Origin: Candidatus Microthrix parvicella Bio17-1
GTDB taxonomy: Bacteria > Actinomycetota > Acidimicrobiia > Acidimicrobiales > Microtrichaceae
Assembly: GCF_000299415.1 (NCBI RefSeq)
Contig: NZ_AMPG01000001.1
Coordinates: forward strand, 310,001 to 374,000
Length of the DNA: 64,000 bases
Direction of reading: 5' to 3'
The translations under genes were made by a program, and so were the position numbers. Positions 8,825-18,154 of the stretch are shown piece by piece (position 1 is the stretch's first letter; every line of letters starts with the position of its first letter). The notes under the pieces are model-generated. The model saw only the letters and a list, made by a program, of their open reading frames with translations. It was not told the origin of the DNA and searched no databases.

Positions 8825-9094
8825 GTGGCAAACATCAAGAGCCAGATCAAGCGAAACCGCCAGAACGAGCGGGCACACGAGCGCAACAAGGCGGTCCGAT
8901 CCGAGATCCGCAGCCGCGTCAAGCTGGCTGTGGCGGCCGCCGACCAGGGAAGCGACGACGCCGAGCAACTGGTGCGCGAAGCCCAGAGCCGCATCGATCG
9001 CGCCGTGCTCAAGGGTGTGCTGCACAAGAACACCGCCGCCCACCGCAAGGCACGCCTGGCCAAGCACCTGGCGGCGGCCGGCGCCGACGCCTAA
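8825..9094 (+). CDS. rpsT: 30S ribosomal protein S20
   Basis: This 89-residue basic helical protein begins VANIKSQIKRNRQNERAHERN and contains KGVLHKNTAAHRKARLAKHL, the usual S20 pattern. It binds 16S rRNA early in small-subunit assembly. The GTG start is fixed by an AGGAG site at 8814-8818 with six bases between. The 160-bp gap upstream presumably holds its own promoter, and the gene is flanked by unrelated genes, as is common for rpsT. Confidence 0.97.
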   Translation: MANIKSQIKRNRQNERAHERNKAVRSEIRSRVKLAVAAADQGSDDAEQLVREAQSRIDRAVLKGVLHKNTAAHRKARLAKHLAAAGADA

Positions 9095-9167
9095 GCCATC
9101 GTTGCGGGCATCCGCAACGCAGCGACGCTCCAACCCCCATGAGCACCCCATCATGTGACACGCTCGG

Positions 9168-9923
9168 ATGATGGACTGGTCACCGTTCGCAGCTGTTCTG
9201 TTTGACCTCGACGGAGTGATCACTCCGACGGCCGATGTTCATCGGCGTGCATGGACCGACATGTTCAACGGTTTCCTCGCCGGTTTGGATGGTCAACAGC
9301 CGTTCACCGACGACGACTACGTCAAGTTTGTGGACGGCAAGCCGAGGGCCGATGGCGTGCGCAGCTTCCTGAGTTCGCGAAGCATCGACCTGCCCGACGG
9401 AGACGCCGATGACCCCGCGGCCGCGCACACCGTCGCAGGCCTGGGCACCCGCAAAAACGATCGCTTCAACGAGATCCTCCAACGGGACGGCGTGGATGCC
9501 TACCCCGGCTCGATCGCACTGTTGGATGCCTTGAAGCCCGCCGGCTTGCGGCTGGCAATCGTCAGCTCCTCCCGCAACGCACGCGCCGTCCTTTCAGCAG
9601 CCGGGCTGCTCGATCGATTCGAGGTGATCGTCGACGGCAACGTCGGCGCCGAGGCACACCTCGACGGCAAACCCGCCCCCGACTACTTCCTCCATGCGGC
9701 GGCCGCCCTCAACGCTGCCCCTGAGCATGCCGTGGTGCTGGAGGACGCGATCTCCGGCGTTCAAGCGGGGGCAGCCGGAACCTTCGGGCTGGTGATCGGG
9801 GTGGATCGGGGCGCTGGGCACAACGCCCTGGTCAATGCCGGTGCCCACCAGGTGGTGAGCGACCTGGACGAGTTGCTCCCGGCCGGCGACGCGGATCCCA
9901 CCCAGATGCAGGGAACACCATGA
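9168..9923 (+). CDS. pgmB: Beta-phosphoglucomutase-like HAD hydrolase
   Basis: A HAD-superfamily protein of 251 residues with the nucleophile motif FDLDGV (Asp13, Asp15), the second motif VSSS, and the acidic motif VLEDAISGVQAG. These are typical of beta-phosphoglucomutase, which interconverts beta-glucose 1-phosphate and glucose 6-phosphate. It overlaps the downstream GH65 gene by ATGA. That pairing is classic: the phosphorylase releases beta-glucose 1-phosphate and the mutase feeds it into glycolysis. Confidence 0.85.
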   Translation: MMDWSPFAAVLFDLDGVITPTADVHRRAWTDMFNGFLAGLDGQQPFTDDDYVKFVDGKPRADGVRSFLSSRSIDLPDGDADDPAAAHTVAGLGTRKNDRFNEILQRDGVDAYPGSIALLDALKPAGLRLAIVSSSRNARAVLSAAGLLDRFEVIVDGNVGAEAHLDGKPAPDYFLHAAAALNAAPEHAVVLEDAISGVQAGAAGTFGLVIGVDRGAGHNALVNAGAHQVVSDLDELLPAGDADPTQMQGTP

Positions 9924-12457
9924 ACCGAGGTCCGGGCAGCCCCGGAGAGGCTGATCCGGCCCACCCATTCGATGTCGACGCCGCGCTGGACCCCGGCAGA
10001 TTTCCCGTCGACGAGTGGGCGCTCGTCGAGAGCGAATACTCGGTTCATGACCTGGGCACCACGGAGACATTGTTTGCGTTGGGCAACGGCTACCTCGGTC
10101 TTCGCGGAAACGCCGAGGAGGGTCGGGACGCCCACACGCACGGCACCTTCGTCAACGGGTTTCACGAGACCTGGTCAATCCAGCACGCCGAGGACGCGTT
10201 CGGGTTTGCCAAGGTGGGCCAGACGCTGGTGCACGTGCCGGACCCCAAGCTGATCAAGCTGTACGTCAACGACGAACCGCTGCTGGTGGGCGAGGCCGAT
10301 TGCGAGGAGTACTCGCGGCGCCTGGACTTCCGTACGGGAACCCTGGAGCGCACACTGCTGTGGCGTACCCCGGCCGGAGAACGATTGCAGGTGCGTTCCA
10401 CCCGCCAGGTCAGCTTCACCGAACGGCACCTCACGCTGATGACGCTGGAGGTGACCCTGCTGGAGGGCGTTGCGCCGGTGACCGTCTCGTCGCAGTTGTT
10501 GAATCGCCAGGATGGCCAGGACGAGTATCACGTTGCCGATGCGGCGCTGGGTGAGGGCGACGACCCGCGTCAGGCGCAACCCATGGATCATCGGGTGCTT
10601 TTGCCTCGGCTCAGCCGGGTTCGAAACGGGCGCGCCACCCTGGGCTACTGCTGTGCCAACTCCCAGATGACCGTGGCGTGCGCGGTGGAGCATCTGGTGG
10701 AGGCCGACTGCGAGTTGGAGGTGAAGACCGAGGTCGACGACGACACGGCAAAGAGCGTCGTCCACACCCGCATGGTGGCCGGGCAGACACTGAAGATCAC
10801 CAAGTTCGCCGCCTTCCACACCTCCCGCGGGGTGCCACCCGACGAACTGGCCGATCGCTGCGACGATACTTTGGATCGCGCCATCAAACGCGGCGCCGAT
10901 GCGCTCACCCTTGACCAGCGCCACTGGCTCGACGACTTCTGGGAGCGTTCGGACGTTGTGGTGGCTGACCGGCCCCGCACGCAGCAGGCCGTGCGCTGGA
11001 ATCTCTTTCAGTTGGCCCAGGCCACCGGGCGGGTGGAAGACCATGGCGTGGCGGCGAAGGGGGTGACCGGCGACGGGTACGGCGGTCACTACTTCTGGGA
11101 CACCGAGATCTACGTCATGCCGTTCTGTACCTACACCAATCCCCGGCAGGCCCGGAACCTGCTGAGGTTCAGGTACCTGATGCTGCCCAAAGCTCGGGAG
11201 CGGGCCGCCGAACTCTCCCAGCGTGGGGCGCTGTTTCCCTGGCGCACGATCAACGGCGACGAGGCCTCCGCCTTCTATGCCGCCGGCACTGCGCAGTACC
11301 ACATCAATGCCGACGTCACCCATGCCCTCAGCCAGTACATCGAGGCGACCGGAGACTGGAGCTTTCTTCGCTCCGAGGGCGCCGAGCTACTGGTGGAGAC
11401 CGCCAGGCTGTACGCCGACCTTGGGTTTTATAAGCCCAACGGACCCAGCACCTTTCATATCTTCGGCGTCACGGGCCCTGACGAGTACACGACGGTCGTG
11501 AACGACAACCTGTTCACCAACCTGATGGCCCGCTTCAACCTGCGCCGGGCCGCCGAGGCGTGCGAGGTGCTTCGCAGCGCCGACCCGGAGGCATACGACC
11601 GGCTCAAACGGGTGGTGGGCCTTCGGGACGAGGAGATGGCGGAGTGGCGGGCCGCCGAACGCGCCATGTTCATCCCCTACGACACCGAGTTGGCCGTCCA
11701 CCCCCAGGACGACGCGTTTCTCGATAAGGAGGTGTGGGATCTGCCCGACACCCCCGAAGAGAAGCGGCCGCTGCTGCTGCACTACCACCCGCTGGTGATC
11801 TACCGGCACCAGGTACTGAAGCAGGCCGATGTCGTCTTGGCCATGTTCCTCCAGGGCGAGTACTTCAGCCGGGACGAGAAGCGGCGCAACTTTGAGTACT
11901 ACGACCCGATCACCACGGGTGATTCGTCGCTGTCGGCCTGCGCCCAGGCCATCCTGGCCGCAGAGGTGGGCTACTCGGAGCTGGCGGTCGAGTACTTCTA
12001 CCGGGCCCTGTTCGTCGACCTGGCCGACCTTCAGGGAAACACCGTCGACGGGGTACACGTGGCATCGACCGGCGGGGTGTGGACCACCCTGGTTCAGGGC
12101 TTCGCCGGAATGCGCGACCTGTGGGGAACCATGCGCTTCGACCCCCGTCTGCCGGAGGGTTGGGCCGGCATCTCCTTCAGGCTGCACAGGCTGGGATGCC
12201 GCCTGCTGGTGGAACTCACACCCGAAACCATCTCGTTCACACTGTTGGACGGCGAACCGGTGCACGTGGAGGTTGGGGATTCACGCTTCAGGGTCGGCGA
12301 CGACCAACCCACGGTGGTGACGCTCGCTGATCAGGGGCCCCGCATCCCCGGCGTCGCGCCACGCATGGCCGAGGTCGGTGTCGTGCCCCACGTTGCCCAC
12401 GACACCGACATCACCGATCTTCATGGCACCGCATCAGCGGGGACGAACCTCGGCTGA
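9920..12457 (+). CDS. Glycoside hydrolase family 65 disaccharide phosphorylase
   Basis: An 845-residue GH65 enzyme. The N-terminal domain has ETLFALGNGYLGLRGN, the barrel carries HYFWDTEIYVMPF, and the general acid Glu522 lies in VTGPDEYTTVVNDN. The C-terminal part has GVHVASTGGVW and MRFDPRLPEGW. GH65 members phosphorolyse maltose, trehalose, kojibiose or nigerose to beta-glucose 1-phosphate; the exact disaccharide cannot be told from the sequence here. It is coupled to pgmB. A storage or osmolyte disaccharide such as trehalose is a plausible substrate, but that is a guess. Confidence 0.88.
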   Translation: MNRGPGSPGEADPAHPFDVDAALDPGRFPVDEWALVESEYSVHDLGTTETLFALGNGYLGLRGNAEEGRDAHTHGTFVNGFHETWSIQHAEDAFGFAKVGQTLVHVPDPKLIKLYVNDEPLLVGEADCEEYSRRLDFRTGTLERTLLWRTPAGERLQVRSTRQVSFTERHLTLMTLEVTLLEGVAPVTVSSQLLNRQDGQDEYHVADAALGEGDDPRQAQPMDHRVLLPRLSRVRNGRATLGYCCANSQMTVACAVEHLVEADCELEVKTEVDDDTAKSVVHTRMVAGQTLKITKFAAFHTSRGVPPDELADRCDDTLDRAIKRGADALTLDQRHWLDDFWERSDVVVADRPRTQQAVRWNLFQLAQATGRVEDHGVAAKGVTGDGYGGHYFWDTEIYVMPFCTYTNPRQARNLLRFRYLMLPKARERAAELSQRGALFPWRTINGDEASAFYAAGTAQYHINADVTHALSQYIEATGDWSFLRSEGAELLVETARLYADLGFYKPNGPSTFHIFGVTGPDEYTTVVNDNLFTNLMARFNLRRAAEACEVLRSADPEAYDRLKRVVGLRDEEMAEWRAAERAMFIPYDTELAVHPQDDAFLDKEVWDLPDTPEEKRPLLLHYHPLVIYRHQVLKQADVVLAMFLQGEYFSRDEKRRNFEYYDPITTGDSSLSACAQAILAAEVGYSELAVEYFYRALFVDLADLQGNTVDGVHVASTGGVWTTLVQGFAGMRDLWGTMRFDPRLPEGWAGISFRLHRLGCRLLVELTPETISFTLLDGEPVHVEVGDSRFRVGDDQPTVVTLADQGPRIPGVAPRMAEVGVVPHVAHDTDITDLHGTASAGTNLG

Positions 12458-12474
12458 GCCGTCGTGCGACGGCT
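12457..12474. terminator. Hairpin between convergent genes
   Basis: A perfect 7-bp stem (AGCCGTC/GACGGCT) with a four-base GTGC loop begins at the last base of the GH65 stop codon. It lies in the 42-bp gap between that gene and the convergent LLM oxidoreductase. No T-tract follows, as is usual for terminators in high-GC actinobacteria. It could serve both strands. Confidence 0.5.
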
Positions 12475-12499
12475 GAACCTGGGAGGTCGATCCGAGGCG

Positions 12500-13543
12500 T
12501 CAGCCGATCCAGCCCTTCACCTTTTCAATCAGCCGTGCTTGACCGTCAAGGTCGGCTGCAATTGGGGTGACGTTCAGCACGGTGACTCCTGAGTCCGCAT
12601 AGCGCTGAATCTGTTCCCGTACGAACCCCTCGTCGCCCGCCAGCGACGTCTCGGCCAGGAATGAGTCGGGCACCGCAGCGCCCGCCTCCTGCTTCTTGCC
12701 ATCCAGGTACAGGTTCTGAATCTCTGCGGCGGCGTCCTCGTAGCCGTACCGCTGGAACAGGTTGTTGTAAAAGTTCTTGTCCCGGGCGCCCATGCCACCC
12801 ACGTACAGCGCCACCATGGGACGGGCGAAGTCGCGCACGGCCTCGGCTCCTTCGCCGATGGCCAACAGCCCCCCGGCGATGACGTCCAGCGTTCCCAGGT
12901 CGTCGGAGCGTTTTGCCGCCCCGGCCGCCAAGTCGGCGCCCCAGACGTCGGCGGCCCGGTCGGGGTGATAGAGGATCGGCAACCATCCGTCGGCGATCTC
13001 GGCGGTCATCGACACGTTCTTTGGTCCCAGCGCGGCCACGTGGATGGGGATGTTGGGACGGAGCGGCTTGGTGATGATCTTCAACGGCTTGCCCAGGCCG
13101 GTGCCCTGATCCTCCGAGAGAGGCAGTTGGTAATAGCGGCCGTCGTGGACCACCGGCTCCTTTCGGGCCCACACCTGGCGGCAGATTTGGATGATCTCGC
13201 GGGTTCGTCCGATCGGTGCGTCGTACGGAACCCCGTGGAACCCCTCGATTACCTGGGGCCCGCTGGCACCCAGCCCCAGGATGCAGCGCCCCTTGGACAG
13301 GTCGTCAACCCCGGCCGCCGTCATGGCCAAAAGCGTCGGGGTGCGCGTGTAGATGGGAAGAATGCCCGCCGCGATCTGGACGGTCTCGGTCTTGGCGGCC
13401 AGGTAGCCCATCAGGCTGACGCCGTCGTAGCCGTAGGCCTCAGCCACATAGGCAATGTCCATCCCAGCCTTCTCCAAGGCCTGAACCTGTGCGACGGACG
13501 CCTCAAAGCCCCCCGAGTATCCGATCTGCATGGCCAGCTTCAT
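12500..13543 (-). CDS. LLM-class F420-dependent oxidoreductase
   Basis: A luciferase-like TIM-barrel protein of 347 residues. It opens with MKLAMQIGYSGGFEASV and contains AGILPIYTRTPTLLAMTAAGVDDLS, LGLGASGPQVIEGFHG and IHVAALGPKN, the standard pattern of actinobacterial F420-dependent LLM enzymes. The ATG at 13543 is chosen because GGGAG lies just upstream; a longer in-frame start would add 16 unrelated residues. Substrate unknown. Cofactor F420 rather than FMN is inferred from the subfamily. It follows a lipoprotein gene on the same strand with a 71-bp gap. Confidence 0.82.
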   Translation of the reverse strand: MKLAMQIGYSGGFEASVAQVQALEKAGMDIAYVAEAYGYDGVSLMGYLAAKTETVQIAAGILPIYTRTPTLLAMTAAGVDDLSKGRCILGLGASGPQVIEGFHGVPYDAPIGRTREIIQICRQVWARKEPVVHDGRYYQLPLSEDQGTGLGKPLKIITKPLRPNIPIHVAALGPKNVSMTAEIADGWLPILYHPDRAADVWGADLAAGAAKRSDDLGTLDVIAGGLLAIGEGAEAVRDFARPMVALYVGGMGARDKNFYNNLFQRYGYEDAAAEIQNLYLDGKKQEAGAAVPDSFLAETSLAGDEGFVREQIQRYADSGVTVLNVTPIAADLDGQARLIEKVKGWIG

Positions 13544-13614
13544 GCGCTCCCCTTCGTTGTCGAACCGAACGGCCGAGCCTGACAGATGCACCCATCGCCG
13601 GTCGACCGACGGGC

Positions 13615-14277
13615 CTATCCGACCGGAAACCAGTCTGGTAACGATGCTTCACACGCGGCTGTGAACGCCTCAGCCAAGTTGGCGTCGTCCTCGTCAAGGT
13701 CGGCCTCACACTGGAAGAAGTGATCGGCCGAATCGTCCCAACGCAACACCAACACGTTGGTGCCAAAGCTGTCCTCGGTAATCAAGACCGTGCCATCGGA
13801 GCCCTTGGTCGATCGCTGTTCGACGACGTCGACATCCTTGGTTTGCAGGGTGAGAAACCCGTCTGGTCCGTTGAGCCGCTTCTCCCAGTCGGTCGGCTCA
13901 CACATCCCGTCGCACCCGGTTTCGACGCTCATCTTCGTGAAGAACCCCAGGTCTTCGTCGGACGGTGGCTCAAAGGCAACCCCCAAGAATCGGCCCTCGT
14001 CCCAGCCGACCGGCGCCACGATGGTGGCGGAGTATTCACCATCATCATCAAGCGCAAAGGGCTGTGCCTCGAAGCGCAGGCTCGTACCGGACGGAAGCGC
14101 GTCGTTGGCAGGTCCGGCATCGCCCGTGCCGACCTCTGCTCCCTCGGAAGCGGGGCCGGTGGTTTGGACCTTGGTCGACTCCGGGTCGGCGGTTTGCGAG
14201 CCCCCACCCAGTCCGGCGGAGCAACCCGTCGCACTCACCAGGATGACAACTCCGACGAAACCACGAGACCAACGCAT
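13615..14277 (-). CDS. Predicted lipoprotein of unknown function
   Basis: This 220-residue protein begins with a basic N-region, a hydrophobic stretch and a lipobox (VSATGC, Cys19), so it should be lipid-anchored outside the membrane. A low-complexity Gly/Ser/Thr/Asp linker follows, then a globular domain with two closely placed cysteines (TGCDGMC) and two more near the C-terminus (FFQCEAD and AACEAS). That suggests disulfides. I do not recognise the family. The neighbouring LLM gene on the same strand may share its promoter. Confidence 0.7.
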   Translation of the reverse strand: MRWSRGFVGVVILVSATGCSAGLGGGSQTADPESTKVQTTGPASEGAEVGTGDAGPANDALPSGTSLRFEAQPFALDDDGEYSATIVAPVGWDEGRFLGVAFEPPSDEDLGFFTKMSVETGCDGMCEPTDWEKRLNGPDGFLTLQTKDVDVVEQRSTKGSDGTVLITEDSFGTNVLVLRWDDSADHFFQCEADLDEDDANLAEAFTAACEASLPDWFPVG

Positions 14278-14378
14278 TCCTGCACCTTAGAGATCGGCCA
14301 CCACGTTCGCACCCGTTTCGGACAGACGAACCCACGTTGGCGTACCGTGGCCCGTATCTCGACGCCGAGGGGGCGACC

Positions 14379-16079
14379 ATGGCACACGATTTGGTGATCA
14401 CGGGCGGTACGGTGGTGGACGGAACCGGGGCCGAGCCGGTGCGCGCCGACGTGGCGGTGGATGGCGACCGCATCACGGCGGTCGGCACCGTGGACGCCGC
14501 AGGGGCGGGCCGGGTGATCGACGCCGAGGGGCGACACGTCACTCCCGGGTTCGTCGACCTCCACAGCCACCTCGACGCCCAGGTCGCCTGGGACCCGCAG
14601 ATGAGTTCGTCGTGTTACCACGGGGTCACCTCCGTGATGATGGGCAACTGCGGCATGACGTTCGCCCCGCTACGGCCTGGACAGGCAGAAGTGCTGGCCA
14701 ACGCGATGGAGTCGGTGGAGGACATCCCCGCATCGTCAATTCTTCAAGGCCTCAGCTGGGACTGGGAGACCTACGGCCAATACCTCGATGCCATCGACGA
14801 GGTGCCCAAGGGCATCAACACCGGCGGCTACGTGGGCGACGTTGCCATTCGGCTGTACGTGGCCGGGGACGCCGCCTGCGAGCGCGACTTCGTCGCTACG
14901 CCCGAGCAACTCACCCAAATGGCCGCGCAGGTGGACGAGGCCATTCGAAGTGGCGCCTTCGGGTATTCGATCAGCCGCAGCCTGTTTCACCGCGTGCCGG
15001 ACGGACGCAACGTGCCCGGCACGTGGAGCGACCCCTCCGAGTTCTTCACCATCGCCGCGCCCCTGGGCGAACTTGGCAGGGGTGTGCTCGAAAGCGCCCC
15101 CCGCTACAACCTGGAGAACCAGCCAGGATCGCGGGTGGAAGAGGAACTGGCGTGGATGGCCGAGATCAGCCGATCCCTGGGCCGACCGTTCAGCTTCAAC
15201 CTGCAACAGATCCGTGACATGGGCGACCACTATCGCCAGGTGATGGAGTTGGCCGAGCAGGCCAACGACAACGGCTCGCAGCTACGTCCGCAGATCACCC
15301 CACGCAGCGTGGGCGTGCTGTTCAGCCTGGCCGCCAACACCCTGATCGACGACGTGCCCGCCTTCGCCGAGATCGCCGACCGCGACCTGGCCGGGCGGCT
15401 GGCCGGCATCCGAGACCCCGAGCGACGTGACCGCATTATCGAGCAGGGCTCAAGTAAGGACGTCGATCCGTTCGCCCGCATGTTTCTGATGCCGGCCGAT
15501 GAGCCGGTGCGCTACGAGTACACCGACGACGACTCGATCGCAGCCATTGCCCAGCGGGCCGGCATCCATCCGGTGGAGGCCTACCTGGACTCGCTGGATC
15601 GATCGGACGGGCGGGCGATCGTCAACTGGCCGGTGATGAACCAGAGTTCCGAGGCCATCGAGGAGATGGTCACCTCACCGGTGACCATTCTGGGTTTGGC
15701 CGACACCGGGGCTCACGCAACCCAGATCATGGACGCATCCCAACCGACGTACCTCCTCAGCCACTGGGTGCGCGACCTGGGCGTGCTGTCACTCCAGGAA
15801 GGCATTCGACGGCTCACATCCGACACGGCCAACTTCATCGGCTACGTCGACCGAGGGGTCGTCAAGGAGGGGGCCTACGCCGACCTCAACGTGTTGAACA
15901 TCGACGAAATGGCGCTGGCCCTGCCCGAGATCGTTCACGACTTCCCTGGGAACGCGCCGCGTTTTGTACAAAAGGCCACCGGCATCGACCACTCGATCGT
16001 CAACGGTTTGCCCTTCATGGAAGCAGGCGAACACACCGGAGCGTTGGCTGGTCGCCTGCTGCGCTCCACCGACGCATAA
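14379..16079 (+). CDS. N-acyl-D-amino-acid deacylase-like amidohydrolase
   Basis: A 566-residue metal-dependent amidohydrolase. It starts MAHDLVITGGTVVDGTGAEP, has PGFVDLHSHLDAQVAWDP (the HxH metal site), MGNCGMTFAPL (the cysteine found in place of the carbamylated lysine in this subfamily) and LGLADTGAHATQIMD with the catalytic Asp. Such enzymes remove acyl groups from D-amino acids or hydrolyse related amides. The start is chosen at the second in-frame ATG because the family begins there. It stands alone, divergent from the lipoprotein. The true substrate may not be a D-amino acid. Confidence 0.8.
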   Translation: MAHDLVITGGTVVDGTGAEPVRADVAVDGDRITAVGTVDAAGAGRVIDAEGRHVTPGFVDLHSHLDAQVAWDPQMSSSCYHGVTSVMMGNCGMTFAPLRPGQAEVLANAMESVEDIPASSILQGLSWDWETYGQYLDAIDEVPKGINTGGYVGDVAIRLYVAGDAACERDFVATPEQLTQMAAQVDEAIRSGAFGYSISRSLFHRVPDGRNVPGTWSDPSEFFTIAAPLGELGRGVLESAPRYNLENQPGSRVEEELAWMAEISRSLGRPFSFNLQQIRDMGDHYRQVMELAEQANDNGSQLRPQITPRSVGVLFSLAANTLIDDVPAFAEIADRDLAGRLAGIRDPERRDRIIEQGSSKDVDPFARMFLMPADEPVRYEYTDDDSIAAIAQRAGIHPVEAYLDSLDRSDGRAIVNWPVMNQSSEAIEEMVTSPVTILGLADTGAHATQIMDASQPTYLLSHWVRDLGVLSLQEGIRRLTSDTANFIGYVDRGVVKEGAYADLNVLNIDEMALALPEIVHDFPGNAPRFVQKATGIDHSIVNGLPFMEAGEHTGALAGRLLRSTDA

Positions 16080-16341
16080 CGCGTTCCATCGGGTTCACCT
16101 CAGGGGCGAGAGACCGGCACCATCTGTTGGGATTTCACCGTGCCGCCACCCACGAATCGTCCAGCCATGACGTAAAGGGAAGGTGAACTGCCTTTTGTGG
16201 GCAAATCACCGAAAGGGGGTGGCGGTCAAAGCCCAAACATGATGAGCTTGGACCAGAACCCTCGTTCAGACGGGTCGCGTCGCCAGCCTCGCCTTCGGCC
16301 AATGACCCGTCCTCGGCCATCTCCGAACAGGAAGCAACCTC
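16080..16341 (+). promoter_or_regulatory. Structured 5' leader with GEMM-like core (candidate)
   Basis: The 262-bp leader before the first RCC1-SLH gene contains GGGCAAA at 16199-16205 and CAAAGCCC at 16227-16234. GGGC can pair with GCCC, enclosing a CACC-GAAAGGG-GGTG hairpin. This resembles the P1 helix of class I cyclic-di-GMP (GEMM) riboswitches, but the usual GACGCAAAGCC is not matched and no clear second helix with its receptor was found. Further downstream GACGGGTC (16269-16276) can pair with GACCCGTC (16304-16311), an 8-bp perfect match. A GGAA ribosome-binding site lies near 16329. The riboswitch identity is tentative; that the leader is structured is better supported. Confidence 0.3.
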
Positions 16342-18114
16342 ATGACGACAGGCACGACGCCCACCGCCGCCACCCTCAAGGGCACGTCGACCGTGCGGGC
16401 CAGGTGCGGCGGGGCCCTCGCCACGCTCGCCCTCGTCCTGGGCGTGCTCACCGGGGTCGTTCCCGGTTCGTCTGCAGGAGCCACGGGGCCACCCCCACTC
16501 ACCGGCATCACCCAAATCACGTCTGGCGCCATGCACTCGTGCGCCCTGCTGAACTCCGGGTCGGTTCGCTGCTGGGGCGACAACGGGTTTGGCCAGCTTG
16601 GCAACGGCACCACCAGGGACGCATCCGTCCCACTGGCAGTGGCCGGGATCACCAACGCGGTGGCCATCGACAGCGCCTCCACCAGCCTGAGCACGTGTGC
16701 CGTGCTGGCCACCGGTGGCGTCCGCTGCTGGGGTCGGAACCATCACGGTCAACTCGGCAACGGCACCACCACCGACTCCACCACTCCGGTGGCCGTCTCC
16801 AACATCACCGGCGCCACCAGCATCGCTGCCGGCCAGGACCATACCTGCGTCGCCCTCAGCAACGGGGAGGCACGCTGCTGGGGGTGGAACAACCGCGGAC
16901 AGTTGGGCAACGGCACCACCACCGACACGCTGGTGCCCGCCACCGTCACCGGCCTCACCGGAGCGGCGGCCGTTTCCGCCGGTGGCGGCCACACCTGCGC
17001 GGCCCTCACCGACCAATCGGTCCGCTGCTGGGGCAGCAACGCCTGGGGTGCGCTCGGCAACGGATCCTCTGCGACCGACTCCAAAGTTCCCGTCATGGTG
17101 TCGGGAATCTCAACCGCAACGGCCATCTCCAGCGGCTTCGCGCACACCTGTGCCACCCTCACCTCCGGTGGGGTCCGATGCTGGGGCCAGAACATCGACG
17201 GACAACTCGGCGACGGCACCACCACCGACTCGACGACACCGGTGGCCGTCTCCAATATCACCAACGCCACCAGCGTCAGCGGCGGCTACCAACATTCGTG
17301 CGTCAGACTCGCGGACGGTGGTGCAAGCTGCTGGGGCTACAACTACGCAGGGCTGCTCGGCGACGGGACCACCACCGATTCGACAACACCTGTAACCGTC
17401 AGCAGCCTTGGCAGCGCCACCAAGATGGCCGCAGGTCAGAGCCAGTCGTGCGCGCTGCTCAGCACCGGGCAGGGCCGATGCTGGGGGTACAACGGGTCGG
17501 GCCAACTCGGCAACGGCACCATCGCAGCCTCCCCGCTGCCGACGGTGGTGGTTGGCGTTTGCGAAGCCGCCCCGGATCCAGGCTTCATCGACGTTTCCAC
17601 GGGTGCGAACTACTACAACGCAGTGGCCTGGCTGGTGAGGGCCGGGATCACTGGCGGCACCGCTCCCGGTAAGTACTCGCCCAACGCCAAGGTCACACGC
17701 GCCCAAATGGCCGTCTTCCTCTGGACCAACGCCGCGAAGCCCACGCCCACCGCGCCCCACACCTTCACCGACGTCCCCACCAACAGCTACTACAGCACCG
17801 CGGTCAGCTGGCTGATCGAAGCCGGCATCACCGGCGGCACCGCACCCGGCAAATACTCACCCAACGCGAAAGTCACACGCGCCCAAATGGCCGTCTTCCT
17901 CTGGACCAACGCCGCGAAGCCCACGCCCACCGCGCCCCACACCTTCACCGACGTCCCCACCAACAGCTACTACAGCACCGCGGTCAGCTGGCTGATCGAA
18001 GCCGGCATCACCGGCGGCACCGCACCCGGCAAATACTCACCCAACGCCAAGGTCACACGCGCCCAAATGGCGGTTTTCCTGAAAGCCAACACCTGCGGCC
18101 CCACCACCGCCTAA
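16342..18114 (+). CDS. Exported RCC1-repeat protein with three C-terminal SLH repeats
   Basis: A 590-residue surface protein. A Sec signal peptide (hydrophobic ATLALVLGVLTGVV, then SAGA) is followed by seven RCC1 repeats of roughly 50 residues (residues 50-410), each with the pattern C-x10-C-W-G and GQLGNG. Three SLH repeats (410-590) follow, with the motif VTRAQMAVFL. RCC1 repeats form a seven-bladed propeller; here each blade carries two cysteines. SLH repeats bind pyruvylated cell-wall polymer, so the propeller should be displayed at the cell surface. The second and third SLH repeats are near-identical DNA copies. Ligand unknown. Confidence 0.88.
   Translation: MTTGTTPTAATLKGTSTVRARCGGALATLALVLGVLTGVVPGSSAGATGPPPLTGITQITSGAMHSCALLNSGSVRCWGDNGFGQLGNGTTRDASVPLAVAGITNAVAIDSASTSLSTCAVLATGGVRCWGRNHHGQLGNGTTTDSTTPVAVSNITGATSIAAGQDHTCVALSNGEARCWGWNNRGQLGNGTTTDTLVPATVTGLTGAAAVSAGGGHTCAALTDQSVRCWGSNAWGALGNGSSATDSKVPVMVSGISTATAISSGFAHTCATLTSGGVRCWGQNIDGQLGDGTTTDSTTPVAVSNITNATSVSGGYQHSCVRLADGGASCWGYNYAGLLGDGTTTDSTTPVTVSSLGSATKMAAGQSQSCALLSTGQGRCWGYNGSGQLGNGTIAASPLPTVVVGVCEAAPDPGFIDVSTGANYYNAVAWLVRAGITGGTAPGKYSPNAKVTRAQMAVFLWTNAAKPTPTAPHTFTDVPTNSYYSTAVSWLIEAGITGGTAPGKYSPNAKVTRAQMAVFLWTNAAKPTPTAPHTFTDVPTNSYYSTAVSWLIEAGITGGTAPGKYSPNAKVTRAQMAVFLKANTCGPTTA
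17701..18060 (+). repeat. 180-bp tandem duplication inside the SLH region
   Basis: Bases 17701-17880 and 17881-18060 are identical except for two third-position changes near the end (GCG AAA versus GCC AAG, both Ala-Lys). The unit is 60 codons, one SLH period, so the frame is kept. This is a recent in-frame duplication or the result of gene conversion. Confidence 0.97.
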
Positions 18115-18154
18115 CACCAGCCCCATCCGCCCCACCGAGCAGGAAGCAACAGCC

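Noticed and set aside
13615-14277. Possible operon of the lipoprotein with the LLM oxidoreductase as a functional pair
   Set aside because: Same strand and close, but nothing in either sequence supports a shared function.
16197-17672. A 491-residue alternative frame over the first RCC1-SLH gene
   Set aside because: Basic, repetitive out-of-frame reading of the RCC1 repeats; the RCC1 frame has a signal peptide and intact motifs.
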